Of a stretch of DNA of 64,000 bases, positions 1 to 16,815 are shown piece after piece. This stretch comes from Druceiella hillmani (taxonomy: Eukaryota > Arthropoda > Insecta > Lepidoptera > Hepialidae). A program made the translations under genes and the position numbers. How positions within the stretch are numbered: the first letter of the stretch is position 1; each line of letters begins with the position of its first letter. The stretch spans positions 28,936,501 to 29,000,500 of the forward strand of contig JAYKKI010000008.1 in NCBI GenBank assembly GCA_039881145.1, read 5' to 3'. Below the pieces are notes generated by a model. The model was not told the DNA's origin and did no database searches. It saw only the letters and a program-made list of their open reading frames with translations.

Positions 1-292
1 TGTCAAATTTCTTGAATCTAGGTCAACGAGAAGTACTGTATAGGTTTTGAATAATTTGCGAGGGTCAGAAAATGCGGCATAAATAGTCGTATTTTTAGGG
101 TTTTTTTTTGTAACGTTGACTTAGAAGTTTCATTTCTTTAAAATTCCGTAGGACTGTATACATAGGTATTTGATATGAATTTCAGTATGATATCCCCAGG
201 CGTTCAAGAAAAAAAGGGCCATGACAGACAGACAAGACGTACAGTGAATGATCCTAAAAGTTTCATTTTTCCTTTTGAGGTACTAAATTCTA
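1..292 (+). repeat. Dispersed repeat family A, 3' part, cut by window edge
   Basis: This stretch aligns by eye with 48330-48640. Shared blocks in the same order are 'gtcaacg.gaagtac', 'ggttttga', the T-run followed by 'gttgacttagaag', 'ttccgta' and 'gcgttc..gaaaaa', then a GACAGACAGAC-type tail and 'ttttgaggta'. It is noncoding in every frame. The 5' part lies outside the window. Members of this family are short non-autonomous repeats I recall as common in Lepidoptera. The class (SINE, DNA element or LINE tail) cannot be settled from this copy. Confidence 0.7.

Positions 293-4908
<4,616 letters not shown>

Positions 4909-4960
<52 letters not shown>
4909..4960. repeat. (TA)n microsatellite
   Basis: A TA tract followed by a short ACACAC tail. 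The frame at 4699-4989 that runs through it as YIYIYI is an artefact of the repeat. Confidence 0.97.
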
Positions 4961-4961
<1 letters not shown>

Positions 4962-5600
4962 CAAATTACATAGTCATTTGCAACGCTAATAGATCCAATA
5001 TTTTCACAAAAACATTTTTAATATTCACGACTGTCTTCCATTTTCCATTCGAGCAAAGCCACAGATTAATATTAGTCAATATGCAAATTCCAAATTCGTT
5101 CGAATTACAAAAAATGAGACTAAAAGACGCCAAGGTATCCGATGAATATATCCCTACAAAAAAGAAACAATGACTGATTGAGTTTTCCAATTAAAACAGG
5201 ATTAACGTATATTGAACCCTAAACATTCCACCAAATTTGTTTCAAAAACTAATACAAATTTGCGCAAGTTAACAATTAAGAAAACGTTAAAGTGGTACAA
5301 TTATTATTTAAATAACAATTTTCTTACTAGTATTTTGCTAGTTTTTTTCCCCTCTGGAGGCGTAAATAGACATGCAATTAACTTCTTCATTAAGATGAAT
5401 TAATTAAAAGTGGTGCTGAATTATTAATTTCAGCACATTATTCTAAGTATAAATTGAAGTATAAGTACGTTAATTTTATTTATTTTTTTTATTTCTCTCA
5501 TCATTTTATCATAGTCGAGCATTTTACTCTGTTTTTGGAAGATAAATTTAAATTTCTTCATTATTGTCAGGTCATGAAGTTTGCTTCGAAATATATAATT

Positions 5601-5678
5601 TCTTTTAATTAGAATTTCCTTGTAGAAAGTTCGATACACTCTTTTAATTAGAATCTACTTGTAGAAAGTTCGATATTA
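5601..5678. repeat. Two tandem copies of a 39-bp unit
   Basis: The block 'tcttttaattagaat' ... 'ttgtagaaagttcgata' occurs at 5601 and again at 5640, a 39-bp offset with few differences. It is a local tandem duplication with no coding sense. Confidence 0.85.
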
Positions 5679-7950
5679 TAGTGAAACAGAAATAGCTTTC
5701 TGCAAAAACAACTGTGGATTATAAAAAAATACAGTTTTTCACTGAAGATTCAATAATTCACATATTTTACATTAGATCTAAAAGGTACGTTGATTTGTTA
5801 CCCAGTTTTGAACGACTTACTTTTGGTACAGGTTATTAGTTTGTTTTGGTACCAGTTATTGTTTATGAAACTAAATAAAAATAGATTCACACAATATTAT
5901 TGTATGAATATTTATCTTTGTGGAAACATGATGCAACCGTCGGACTCATTACGTTCCATCGTAATAGTTTGACGCATTTTATTAAATTTTGAGTCACATT
6001 TTGTATAGTGTATGTTAATTGGTAATATAGGAACGTAATATGTTACTATATTATCAATTATTACGTACTACTGTACAACATTATGTACTTTTTTTTGCAA
6101 TTAACTACTCTTTTAGCAATTACTATCCAAAGAAGAAATTGGGAAACCTCTTCACCACCTCATATATATTTTTTTCAAATTTTATTATATATTCATTAAG
6201 TTATATATTCATTAAATAATTTCGTATATCAGGTTCAGCTACATATATGTTATAATATGTGATTACAACTTCTTAATAAGTAAACTATCAAAGTTAAAAT
6301 TTTGAGAAGTAATATAAATAGTATGTTTCAACCTACTGAGCAAAATACATAATAATATTAAATTTTAACTAGTCCCATGTGTATAGCAATAATATGGTAC
6401 TACCATTTAGGTAATGAGCATAAGTGTTGTAAACAAGATAATTTGATAATGTACTTAACAGTTGGAGGCTTGAATTACCATATTAAATTAACGGTCGGAA
6501 CGCCTATGAACAAAATTACGACATTTGTAGTAGAAAATTGTAAATGTCGTCGAAACCCTCAGCTTAAGGAGGATTATAGGTTTAAGCTACTATTTAAAGC
6601 CCATGACATATATTAATTAAAATATTTCCTGATTTATTGAATGTTATTAATTTGAGAAATAAAAAGCGGAAAACTTTCAAAAGTTTTTCCATGTCCCTTA
6701 ATTTATCAGTGGAGACAAAGAAATTAAATTTAACTTGAATGTAAGGCCATTTATTTCCCGTTTAGTTACTCGTCATTATTATGTAACGTGTACCGTAATG
6801 ATCCATTTTCTGTGGAATATTATTAGTGCTTTACAACAATACTTACAAGACTATAATTGCGCATTTTTTTACTTTATCGATACACCTTAACTTGCTTGTT
6901 TCCTGTTTGATTTGAAAGTAGAATAGGCTATTGCTGGTGGCACAACGTTTTTGTTATTACCATTTACATGTTGAAGCGATTGGAAATTTAGGAAATATTA
7001 TCAAACTATCAAGTGCTTCATATAAATATTAAGGACACTATTTACAGAGAAAAAAATAAATTACACTTTTTGTTTTGTTACATATCCATGTACTCGAATT
7101 ACGTGACGTAAAGCGGGGTATTTTAAAATTTATTGTTTAGTACGCTGAAACTGACAGCGCCTGAAAACTATTATCTACGCTTACGTTGTAACAATACGTA
7201 TAAATATATTATATTAGATATTACTTCATACTGTGATGTTATTCATAGATGGATTTAGAGTTTTATCGTATTTCATATTGAACTTGATCCTTATCATGTA
7301 TTGTCGCCTGTTGATATATGCGGAGTACGTACGTATCTGCGACAATTAAATAATATTTGTCGAATTTGCAACACCATTTTTATGACTTTCGAGAGTTATT
7401 AAAATAAAAATCTGTTCAGATTATTTATGATAATATTTGAAGTTATATTTTTACAAGTATCTAACAAGATTAAATCTTAGTGCACTAGTACGGACATAAG
7501 TTTGTTGTAACTGATGACAATTTTTAATAAAGAATGAGAGTAATGTGAATATATGCGGCATGAAATAGAAGAAAAATTATTATAATTTACATTATTACGA
7601 AAAATAATTCGCAGGAAAAGTATCACGCATACTAGTTCTAAAATACTTTAAAAAATAACCTAAGTTTCGAACACCGGGATGGTTGTTCAAAATATTTTGA
7701 AACTTTTTCTTGAATTTAGCTGGCAATTCAGATTTAATTCAATGGATTTTGTTTCAAACAATTGAACATATTATTTAACTGTATGCTTTGAGTATCAAGT
7801 GGTTTTAATATAAGTACTAATTATAATACTTTTCTTTTTGTCGAAGAGGTTTTAAATATTTCCTTTTTATCCTGAATTGCCATAGCATCGGCGCTAACGA
7901 AGCTATTCATAACGTTTTTAATCGCATCCAAGTCTTAATTATTAAACGTA
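5679..7950. other. No gene seen (2.3 kb)
   Basis: AT-rich DNA. Frames of 60 codons (5790-5972 +) and 79 codons (6377-6616 +) are open but carry no motif I recognise. A small direct repeat, 'tatattcatta', occurs twice near 6188-6215. Confidence 0.55.
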
Positions 7951-7956
7951 TTCCTT

Positions 7957-8165
7957 TCAGTCACATTCCCATCAAGTCGCAGTTTTCAGGCTGCTCAGGC
8001 AGTGTAGGGAGTTTTCCTTTACACGCCGTAATGCAAATTGGTGCTTCAAAGAAAACTTTTCTATTTTGAAAATAATTATCTTTTCTTATCCGAACGAGCA
8101 TCGCATCGCACGAGCACGAGCATCTTATCTTCGGTGAAACAATGGATTGCGTGAACGAAGCAGGT
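7957..8165 (+). promoter_or_regulatory. Weak candidate for a promoter plus short first exon
   Basis: GC content rises locally. TTCAGTCAC at 7956-7964 contains TCAGTC, the arthropod initiator consensus. An ATG at 8142-8144 opens a seven-codon run (MDCVNEA) leading to CAG|GTGACT at 8161-8169, which resembles a 5' splice donor. Each of these signals is short and expected by chance several times in 64 kb, so only their order is suggestive. I see no acceptor or second exon. The block could equally be unrelated intergenic DNA. Confidence 0.15.
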
Positions 8166-8831
8166 GACTAGAATTACATTAGATCATAATACCTGAAAGA
8201 ATTTAGCTGCCTTGATCATAAGCGGCGTAGAGCCAGAGAGAAAAACATTCATTTTGTCATCGACAGAAATCTTAGCAAATTTACCTTTGCTTCCATTATT
8301 CAGAAATCTAGTAATATCGGTAGTTTCTCGTGATGAAATACAATTGATGCTTTTGTTAAACTGGATAACAGAGTATTTGTCATACTGTGCATTGCAGGGT
8401 TCACTTACGTACGCTTGAGACTTGTAACTACCATGGTAGTTAAAAGTATGTTACGTTAATGAGTTTTCAATAAAATATACTAAAACTGTAAAAAACAGTC
8501 AAACATCCTGTTGCATTATATTAAATCTATACTGTAGTTTCTTAACAAATATGTTTATTTTATCAAGTTTCAGAACCGAATGGATACCCTTGGGATTAAA
8601 TAAATCGAAAATATCAATAATCATTTACTTCTTTCATTTCATTTAATTCTTTGTTTTAGTCATTGCTTTTTGACCTATAACAAAGTATATTACAATATTT
8701 AGTAAAAAATTTTAAAAAAAAATCTTTCGACCATATTGCTTAGTATCGAGCTTTAGGTTATTTAATAATCAAAAACACTATTTTTATCGTTAAATTTTAG
8801 TCATTATTCCATAATAAATGCCGGAAAAACC
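8166..8831. other. No gene seen
   Basis: Unique-looking DNA. A 68-codon plus-strand frame at 8212-8418 is open, but I recognise nothing in it. Confidence 0.5.
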
Positions 8832-8968
8832 GCGTGCGCGCGCGAGTGCGCGTGCGCGTGAGCGTGCGCGTGCGCGTGAGCGTGCGCGTGCGCGTGCGCG
8901 CGCGTGTGTGTGTATGTGTATGTGTGTGTGTATGTGTATGTGTGTGTGTATGTGTATGTGTGTGTGTA
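8832..8968. repeat. GC-rich (CG/TG) compound repeat with an 18-bp higher-order period
   Basis: The first half (to about 8901) is alternating purine-pyrimidine CGCGTG with the unit AGCGTGCGCGTGCGCGTG. The second half (8902-8968) is TG-rich with the unit TATGTGTATGTGTGTGTG, repeated three times. Both units are 18 bp. Alternating CG/TG runs of this type can adopt Z-DNA in vitro. The block stands out sharply from its AT-rich surroundings. Confidence 0.95.
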
Positions 8969-11900
8969 GGAATATGTTGAATTAAAGCAAAAATTAAAAT
9001 GAAATAATTTAAATTAGTCCATCACGTAAGATATCAAAAAATAGTTTAAAAATCAATTCAATTTTTTTTATGTAAAACATGTAGAAAACCATAAAATTAA
9101 GACAGCGACCAAATTTGTTTCGAACTTGCTTTTTAAATTTCTACGTCATCGTAGTCGGGTTTTTCTAACACAGGACATAAGTTATTTACTTTATATTAAT
9201 TTCATATTATATTGCCATTATACGAATATTTAATTATTCGCATAAATGAAAAATTTCAATTGATTATCGACACTAAAATTAAAAATAGTGGTTATTAGAT
9301 ACATGTAAAAATATTACACAACGCATTCACAATTTTGAGAACAAATATAGTCGCACCAGTTATAACGCAAGAGAATTTTCTTTCAAAATTACTTACTCGT
9401 ACCTCAACATATATTCAATCCAACTTATCGTAATGATAAAACTTATATGCTCTTAAATAAAACTGAAAAGTGTTTTGCTATGTTTTGATGGTCATTCAGT
9501 TCCATTACTTTAACGTATAGCGTATAAAAATTAAAATAATTTTACAGGTGGCCCATTTAAAGCTTAGCAGAGTCATTTTATATGAACACATTTTTATATA
9601 TAAAGGCATTGTTGTGAATAATTTAGGTAAATTTGAGTTAAAAAACACACATGCACACACACAGTTTGTAAAAATTAAAATCATGGCAGAAATTTCACAT
9701 TTAGTGATTTAGTGACATGATATTAACACCCGAAGATGTTGCAATACTTATATTACTACGATTTTTCGTATAGACTACTCAAAACATATCCTGATATGGT
9801 TTTTAAAATCATAAGCAAATCTCTAGGTATTCAAATATTATAACAGTGATTTTTAATGTAGATACGTTTTTCTTTTGAGAACAGAAAAAAATTAACATAA
9901 AATTTCATACAACAGCAAAAGCTAAAAATAAATAGTACTAATGTCGTAACTAATGTTGTTTTCGAATCACTTATCATGTTCTCTACTTAAAAATTTGGAC
10001 AACTATGAATGGGCCACCTGAAGAATCGCAGCCTAATTTCTCTTAATTGGTCAGTACCAAAACGACTTGAACGTAAATTTATATACCGAAGTATAATAAT
10101 GTGATGTTTTCATGGTTAATCATAATTGTTTTAATTCTCTTGAACAAAATTACTTAATTGTCCATTATTAGAAATAACTGTATTGTAATTCAGAAAATTC
10201 ATCTATTTTTTTATTATTATTGATTATTAATCTTGAACGTAAATAAGTGCCTCGTTAACGCCAACTCTGACCGTGACAAAAGACAGATCATTGACGTAAA
10301 AATATATATTAAGAAAAAGTATTTGAAGGAAATCTGAAGAGCCGATTCACTAGCCTGTTGGATAACTCCTTTATAAAGAATAAGAAAGTATTGTTCCATC
10401 GTCATTGCTATAGCGGACCTGACAAGTATTTCCATTAGTCCTTTTGTTCGTTATAACTAATGGTAGCTATAACTTAAGACCTCAAACAATGGGCTCAGAT
10501 CAACGAACGTTATTGTGAAGAAAACATTTTAGTTTATTTTTTTCAGATGAAGAAAATATTTTTAGTGTTTTTTGAAAATTATGAGTGAATTTATTTGTGT
10601 CTCGTTTACTTTCAGTTTTACTGGTTTTACTTTTGTGAAAAAATCGGTCAAATGCAAGTTGTGTTTAATAAAGTTTTCAATTCCTAACTGTGACCAAAAG
10701 AATATTTACGAACATTTTGTGATCTCAAATTTAGTCATTTCACATTGTCGTCAGTTAGAACCTCAGTTAGAAAATTTTAAAGAAACCATACTGACAATAA
10801 CTTAAAAAAATGATAGTAAATAGTATATAGTTACACTTATATAATAGTATATTTATATAATATATATAGTTACATTTCTAAGTCTATTATAGATAATTTA
10901 AGCAAAAAAATCGTTAATTGTGTACGAAACAAACATACTGGCACACTGTGATAAAAATTAGTCTTTATTATAGATTAATATTATAGTATTATTTAATACT
11001 TCTGCATCTACAAATTAAAGAAATAGATACTTAATCGCTATCAATCAACTCTAAATTTAACGAAAAATTTACTCAACTTAATATAAATTACTGTGTATAT
11101 CACAAATTTGGCGATATAATTTAAGAATTCGAAACTAAATAAAAGTCGTGAAATATTCAATAACTATTTTTCCATTTCTCTAGCCACAAAACTACATATC
11201 CTCAAAAGTAAAAAGAACATCTATTGAATTCGTAAATACCCTGTATCTACCCCCAAAATGTCGAACTTTCTATATATCTTAATATATATAAAAGAAAATA
11301 TTTATCGACGAGGCAAAATTTTCTATCTAACTCATGTAGTTCATTCACATCAGTTATGTGTTGACGCTCAATTTAGTAAACTTTCATTCCGCTTTATGTA
11401 TCATAAATAGAAAAGTTTATTGTTCTCGTTATTCGAAATTATATTAAAGTAATATTAAGTGCAAAGTTGGATTTAGGAGTTTGGATCTAGGATTTATCTG
11501 TTAACTAAAGTGTAAACTGTATAATTAAAAATAATTTTAACGTGATATCACTATCAACCAACCCTATGTCGAGAGCAGCCATTGATATATGAACATAAAT
11601 TTATATACACGGATCTATTAAGAGTCATATAGGGAAAATGACTTTTGTTTTAATATAATTTTATAAATTCTAATCTAAAAATTAAATTGTTTTAATTTTA
11701 TTTTCTATGGATTAAATGAGAAATACAAATATTAAACTTAATATGTTAGCATTCTTTAATCTTTTATTAATATACTGATTGATCTTTTGTTTTTTAGATT
11801 AAAAGTTAGCTAACAGTTAATATTCTATAACGTACTTTCAGAATTCATCTACAGTGTTATATAATAAATATGTCATCACTAAAAAATTTAAAAAAAATTT

Positions 11901-12425
11901 AGTCTGATTAAGCTGAGGAACAGTACGCGAATTAAAAAAAATTATGAAGGATGGAATCTTGAAAGTAGTTTAATTGACGAATACTTACCTTTTTGTGAGA
12001 AAAACAATTAAAGGAAATATATACTGTAAGCCAATGAGACTACAATTATCATACTCTTGAATTATGGTTCCAATAATTTCTACAAATAATATTTCTATAA
12101 TATTGGAAAGTATTAGGATAATTTTCTGCTGAACTTAAATAGTTTATCCAAATTAGTTCTGTGGTTTCCGAAATAGTCGCAAATAAACTCTTATCGATAT
12201 TTATTTTTAAATTCAAATTAAGAACCTTGTTTTTAGAAGTCCATTGTAAAACGTCCACTCTTATAATTATTTCATTAATGCCAAAACATGAAAGAAAATT
12301 TTATTTACAAAATGACAATAAAAATAAACGCTCAGTTTAAAAGTAATCTTTAAGATTTTGTGAAAAGCTGTAAACCAAGGGTTTTGAACTGTAAGGAAAA
12401 AAAACGGATAGATTATGTCAAATAT
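8969..12425. other. No gene seen (3.5 kb)
   Basis: AT-rich DNA with only short frames. The longest is 77 codons (10572-10805 +) and is unrecognised. Around 10830-10880 'atagttaca' and 'tatataata' blocks repeat locally. No element ends were identified. Confidence 0.55.
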
Positions 12426-12429
12426 CCTA

Positions 12430-12650
12430 AGAGCAAAGGATAGATGGAAATTATATTTTCAGAATTTACTTACTTTTACTATTGATGAAATGACAGAACA
12501 GATATTCTGAACATCACAATGAAGAACAGACAGATTGAGAAACCAACCTTCGAGGAGATGTTGCAAATTATCAACAAAATTGGCAATAACAAAGGAGATA
12601 AACAGCAATGTAATAAATGTGTAATGTACAAGAAATAAATGAGGAGAAAG
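12430..12650 (+). pseudogene. Reverse transcriptase fragment of a non-LTR retrotransposon (LINE)
   Basis: Frame 1 from 12430 reads RAKDRWKLYFQNLLT, like the 'RW..YF..LL' segment that precedes the RT domain in RTE-like and related LINEs. After stops and a frameshift another frame reads IEKPTFEEMLQIINKIGNNK (about 12533-12592), which fits the 'PT..E....I..LKNNKAPG' entry into the RT fingers. The expected APGPD is degraded to GDKQ. This is a short, multiply broken remnant with no catalytic YADD box nearby. It stops close to a (TA)n tract. The family assignment is from motif memory; the exact clade is uncertain. Confidence 0.55.
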
Positions 12651-12670
12651 AATTTAGGAGAACATCAATG

Positions 12671-12673
<3 letters not shown>

Positions 12674-12755
<82 letters not shown>

Positions 12756-12762
12756 ATATATA
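12674..12762. repeat. (TA)n microsatellite
   Basis: About 89 bp of TA with one TTTATA interruption near 12740. Confidence 0.97.
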
Positions 12763-12959
12763 CATAATATAATTATATAATTAAAAAATTATATAATTTT
12801 GAGAAATTAGATGATTGAATGAATACAAAATAAATTTTTTGCATTGTTTCCTGATTTCACATAAGTATTTGACAACGTCGTCAGATGAAGATTGCTTAAT
12901 ATTTTAACTAACCTGAAGATGAACATATCTTCGCCGTGATGTATTTGGTTGATCACAAG

Positions 12960-13091
12960 GTATACGAATACGCCGGCCGCTCATCGAGCGGGGCGGATTG
13001 TCTGGAAGAGATTACTCTCATGGTCTGCCATATGTTTTAACTGTATACATTGAAGTATATAAAATAAGTAAATAAAAATAAAAAATAACAA
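12960..13091 (+). mobile_element. 3' end of a lepidopteran-type retroelement with an A-rich tail
   Basis: A GC-richer block with 'gccggccgctcatcgagcgg' is followed by TGTCTGGAAGAGAT and a degenerate TATA-rich stretch. It closes with an A-rich tail (aaataagtaaataaaaataaaaaa, about 13063-13087). The TGTCTGGAAGAGATCGCT-like phrase followed by a poly-A-like end is a pattern I recall from 3' ends of lepidopteran LINE or SINE copies. The 3' terminal orientation is plus. No target duplication was identified. Confidence 0.5.
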
Positions 13092-13629
13092 TGAAACTAT
13101 CCAAATTAATCAAAGTTAACTTGAAGGCATCTGAAGCTATGTTTCTTATACAGAATGACATTATAGACCCCTTTTGATAATAATGCTCGTGTACGACAGG
13201 GAGCAACACTGACATCATTACCAATCAACCTGGCACTGGAATAAGTTATCCACAAATTGAACCTGAAGAAGCTCATAATATAATAAGACAATCAAACTGT
13301 ATGCTTTTGCCGGTGATATAATAAAACTAAGTAGAAACAATTCAGAGCTTGTCTTCATAATAAGATTAATTTTCATAATTGCGGAATTATGTCGAGCGAG
13401 AACAGATCACTTGTTGTGTACTGTTAGATGGCAAATAAGATCCACGTTTCAAATAATTTTATTTATTTAACAGGTACTGTTCGTATAGAATGGCACATGG
13501 ATATTTTGCAGAATAGTATCTCCATAATAACTAAATAGGGAATCGAGTGCCTTTCTAGAGTGCCATATTTTTGCAATTTTTGAAAAAGTCAGTTGAAAGA
13601 ACATTTTTAAGGTATCTTTATAATATAAA

Positions 13630-13654
13630 ACACACATACACACATACCCACACC

Positions 13655-13733
<79 letters not shown>
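13630..13733. repeat. Compound microsatellite (CA)n-(TA)n
   Basis: CACACATACACACATACCCACACCC-like sequence passes into TA with two TGTATA interruptions. Confidence 0.96.
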
Positions 13734-14630
13734 TTATAATAGACTTTTTAAATTAAATCTGTAATAATTATTCAATATTTTCATAAAAATCCACGAAAAT
13801 ATCAATATGGTAGAGAACTTTTTTACATAGCTCATTTTCCTAATATATATAAAAGGTTATTAAATAACATGACAGTTCGTTTATTGGATTAAGGATCGCG
13901 GGAGACAGTCGTCACGTCGCCGTGAGGTGAAGTATTTCAGTTGATATGATTTTATTATATAAACTCGCGTGAATGAGATTTTTTTACCATAATTTTATTG
14001 AGATGCTTGTGTCATTAACTGCTCAACTCTTAGCTTATTATTAAATATTTATTATTAAAAAGTAACGTACAAACGTTACAAAGTAACGTCATAGTGACAC
14101 TTCTCTTCGAAACAATTACCCACAGCTTCGATCCTTGGCTCTGCATAACCACAATTTCAATTATAAAACTTTGTACATTCAACAAAAGTTCATTATGACC
14201 AAAAATATAAAGCTCCATTTAAAATACAAAGGATGACATTTTATATTTAGTTAAAGGTTTAGTTAATGTATTGTATGTTTTCTGTTACGATTTTTCCAAC
14301 AGTATGATAAATTTGCCTGGAACTTGGGGAAAATTTATATACCTAGAAGAACTACTAAATATGTAAGGATTAAAATTATTGAGCACCATATTTCCTAAAG
14401 TATAATGGAATTAAATTTTGTTTTTTAATTTGATTTCGCTACTCGGTTACACCATTTGTTTAATAGATTATATCATTAATTAATTTATGAAACTAAATAT
14501 AAATAACGTAGTTTCTTAAGTATTGCTGGTTTTCATGAACGTTAATAAACATTCTCGCTACATTTCCTGGGTAATTTACCATTAACAGAAGTGTCTTGTA
14601 AAATATATCTTATAATTTTCCAATACAGAG
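13734..14630. other. No gene seen
   Basis: AT-rich. A locally richer patch at 13890-13930 (ggatcgcgggagacagtcgt) is too short to interpret. Confidence 0.5.
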
Positions 14631-14639
14631 CAAAGTGGA

Positions 14640-14870
14640 AGGTACTAGACAACGTGAGTGAGCACCAATCAGAAGGATAGATCGGATCTACACAACCATG
14701 GACGTTCCGCTACACGAGTGCATCCAGAGAACAACTGATAGAAAGTGTAGAGAGATATCCTATGGCACATCATTCATCTGCAAGACACTTGCTTTGATGA
14801 CTATGACCGCTCTGCCAAGAATGTAAGAATGTGAGAAGAAGAATCTGAGAAGAAGAATGTTCCAAAAGAA
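14640..14870 (+). pseudogene. Probable C-terminal remnant of a non-LTR retrotransposon
   Basis: A frame from 14698 to the stop at 14824-14826 reads MDVPLHECIQRTTDRKCREI and continues through ALMTMTALPRM. The spacing 'C....TTDR..WR.I' resembles the end of many LINE ORF2 proteins, where a conserved 'DR..WR' motif sits just before the stop; the W is C here. The next 50 bases carry a GAAGAA-rich run (about 14830-14860), like the simple-sequence tails of such elements. The sequence is short and no flanking duplication was found, so this is a tentative call. Confidence 0.4.
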
Positions 14871-16429
14871 TCCCAACTGCTAAATTTATTCCGAAGGAAA
14901 ATCTTAATTTATCTTCAAACGACATTTCGTGGATGAATAAATACTGGATGGATAAATAGTGCAACGTCCAATTGTTACGACGAATGGAGATTGCAGTAAT
15001 TATTTGATATTTATTTAGGATTTATAGATTCTACTATATCAGTACGGAGGTACACGGCACTAATGCCAATTTTTGGTCAATCAATAAATTAAAGAAAAAA
15101 AGAAAAATCGTTAAAATGGGTGCTAGGACACGCACCGTGTAGGGTTTTGTAGTCTATAGTAATACAAATTAAAAGAAACCATATTCAATTAAATTTCTAA
15201 TTAAATGCTAATACATTTTCATATCCGCTCTTAAAATATTAGAGGTGAGTACAATGCTTCCCACATTCTAGACAAGTAAATCTCAAGTTATTATAATTGG
15301 TAATTAGAGGTCTTCCGCAGAAATAAACTTGCCATTACTTCTATTAAAAGGCACTATGATTTCTTTGCCCCCCAGCTGCAAATATCTGGGTGTTATAGTT
15401 GATTAAAAACGAATCAGGCAGCGTGGAGTAAATAATTGAGATGATAAATTTTAACCACATACGTCCTTAAAAACATCAACAGTTTATTATATTGCAACAG
15501 AAGTTCATTATTTCCAAACACGTTTACTCCTTTTACGTCGCGTTAGAGTGAAAATTTATCTAAATAAATATAAAACTCGACTAATGAAAGATATACATTT
15601 ATCTCAAATTTTTCCTTGTTTAGAACCGTAGGAAATCCTTATAATCAAACTTGTGTTAAACTAATATTTTTGCACTTATATAATATTACTACTATCATTT
15701 TATTGATATACCTCAGTAAAACGGTAAAAGCGCTAAATACAAAACGAACTAGATCCTATCATTACCCTTTCAGATTGGCAATACTTTTAGTAATATAGTT
15801 TACGGTTTAAACTAGAGAAACTGCGTGTGGGCACGCACAATAGACTAAATGCAACTTTAATATGTTGTTATACAGTAGTAATTGCATATTATTTGAAAAG
15901 TAAGAACTTTTGCGAATGACTAAATAGCTAAATAATTAGGTACACTACAAATTTTACGCCCATCGATGGAAAGCCTACTCAAAAGTTTACGTGAGGCAAT
16001 GAAAATGTTATTTTCATTTTGAGCGTTTTTTTATTCCGTCTCTCAATAATAACGAGAATAATGATAACAAGGAAAATCAAGCATTGCATCATCATAAGGT
16101 CTCGTGGGTGAACTTGATGTTTTTATAAAAAATATTATTTCTTCCATTACATGGAAGCCTTAAAATACCAATAACATTTAAGCACTTGGTGCATACACAA
16201 ATATCCCATGTGTACGTAAATTTAATAGATATTAGTTGAGCAGTTGAAGCATGAAAGCAGGAAAGATAAACTAATGACCTAAGTTCCGCATTTATGTACG
16301 GGTAGTTAATATTTAGTTACAATTGTAGATTTTATACTTATAACTAATAGTTAGTTACAATTTTTCCTTGTGTAAACATATTGTCCAGTGTTTGTATCAC
16401 GGACATAAAAATATCGTGAATTTTGTAAA
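14871..16429. other. No gene seen (1.6 kb)
   Basis: AT-rich with frames of at most about 60 codons (for example 15616-15798 +), none recognised. Confidence 0.5.
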
Positions 16430-16815
16430 TCTAAAGTTGTCACTATGCTATGGTTTTCCAGTAAATTTTGAGTATATTTTGAATAATAATAGAATTTTTA
16501 AGAGCCTTTAAAAATTCTATTATTTTCAAAATTTTCGGTTATGTAATTTCAAAAGTAGAAGGGCAATTATTTTTTCGCATATTTTTGGGTATATTGCTGG
16601 AGATATGGTACTTACAATAAGGAAACATATTTTTGAAATATTTATAATTAATATTTTTAAACGTTATAAAAATCAAATTCTGATAACACTATACCAAATT
16701 TAAAATTTCTATGCTATGATTTCTTTGATAAAAATAGCTGAGATAGTCAGACGGATGGATGGACACGTGTGTAACTTTATATATTTTCCTTTTTTATTAG
16801 AAACAGCAATCTGAA
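16430..16815 (+). repeat. Family A-like dispersed repeat, 3' part
   Basis: It has the tail organisation of the family: 'aaatttaaaatttctatgctatg', then 'aaaaatagctgagatagtcagacggatggatggacacgtgtgtaac', split here as CAGACGGATGGATGGACAC (about 16748-16766), then a T-rich end. This matches the tail of the copy at 61766-62590 (AAAATAGCTGTGACAGATGG). A 17-bp perfect inverted repeat sits in its upstream part. The head is not recognisable. Confidence 0.5.
16485..16524. repeat. Perfect 17-bp inverted repeat
   Basis: Arms AATAATAGAATTTTTAA (16485-16501) and its exact complement (16508-16524) are separated by 6 bases. It is AT-rich and lies within a probable repeat copy. Confidence 0.9.
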
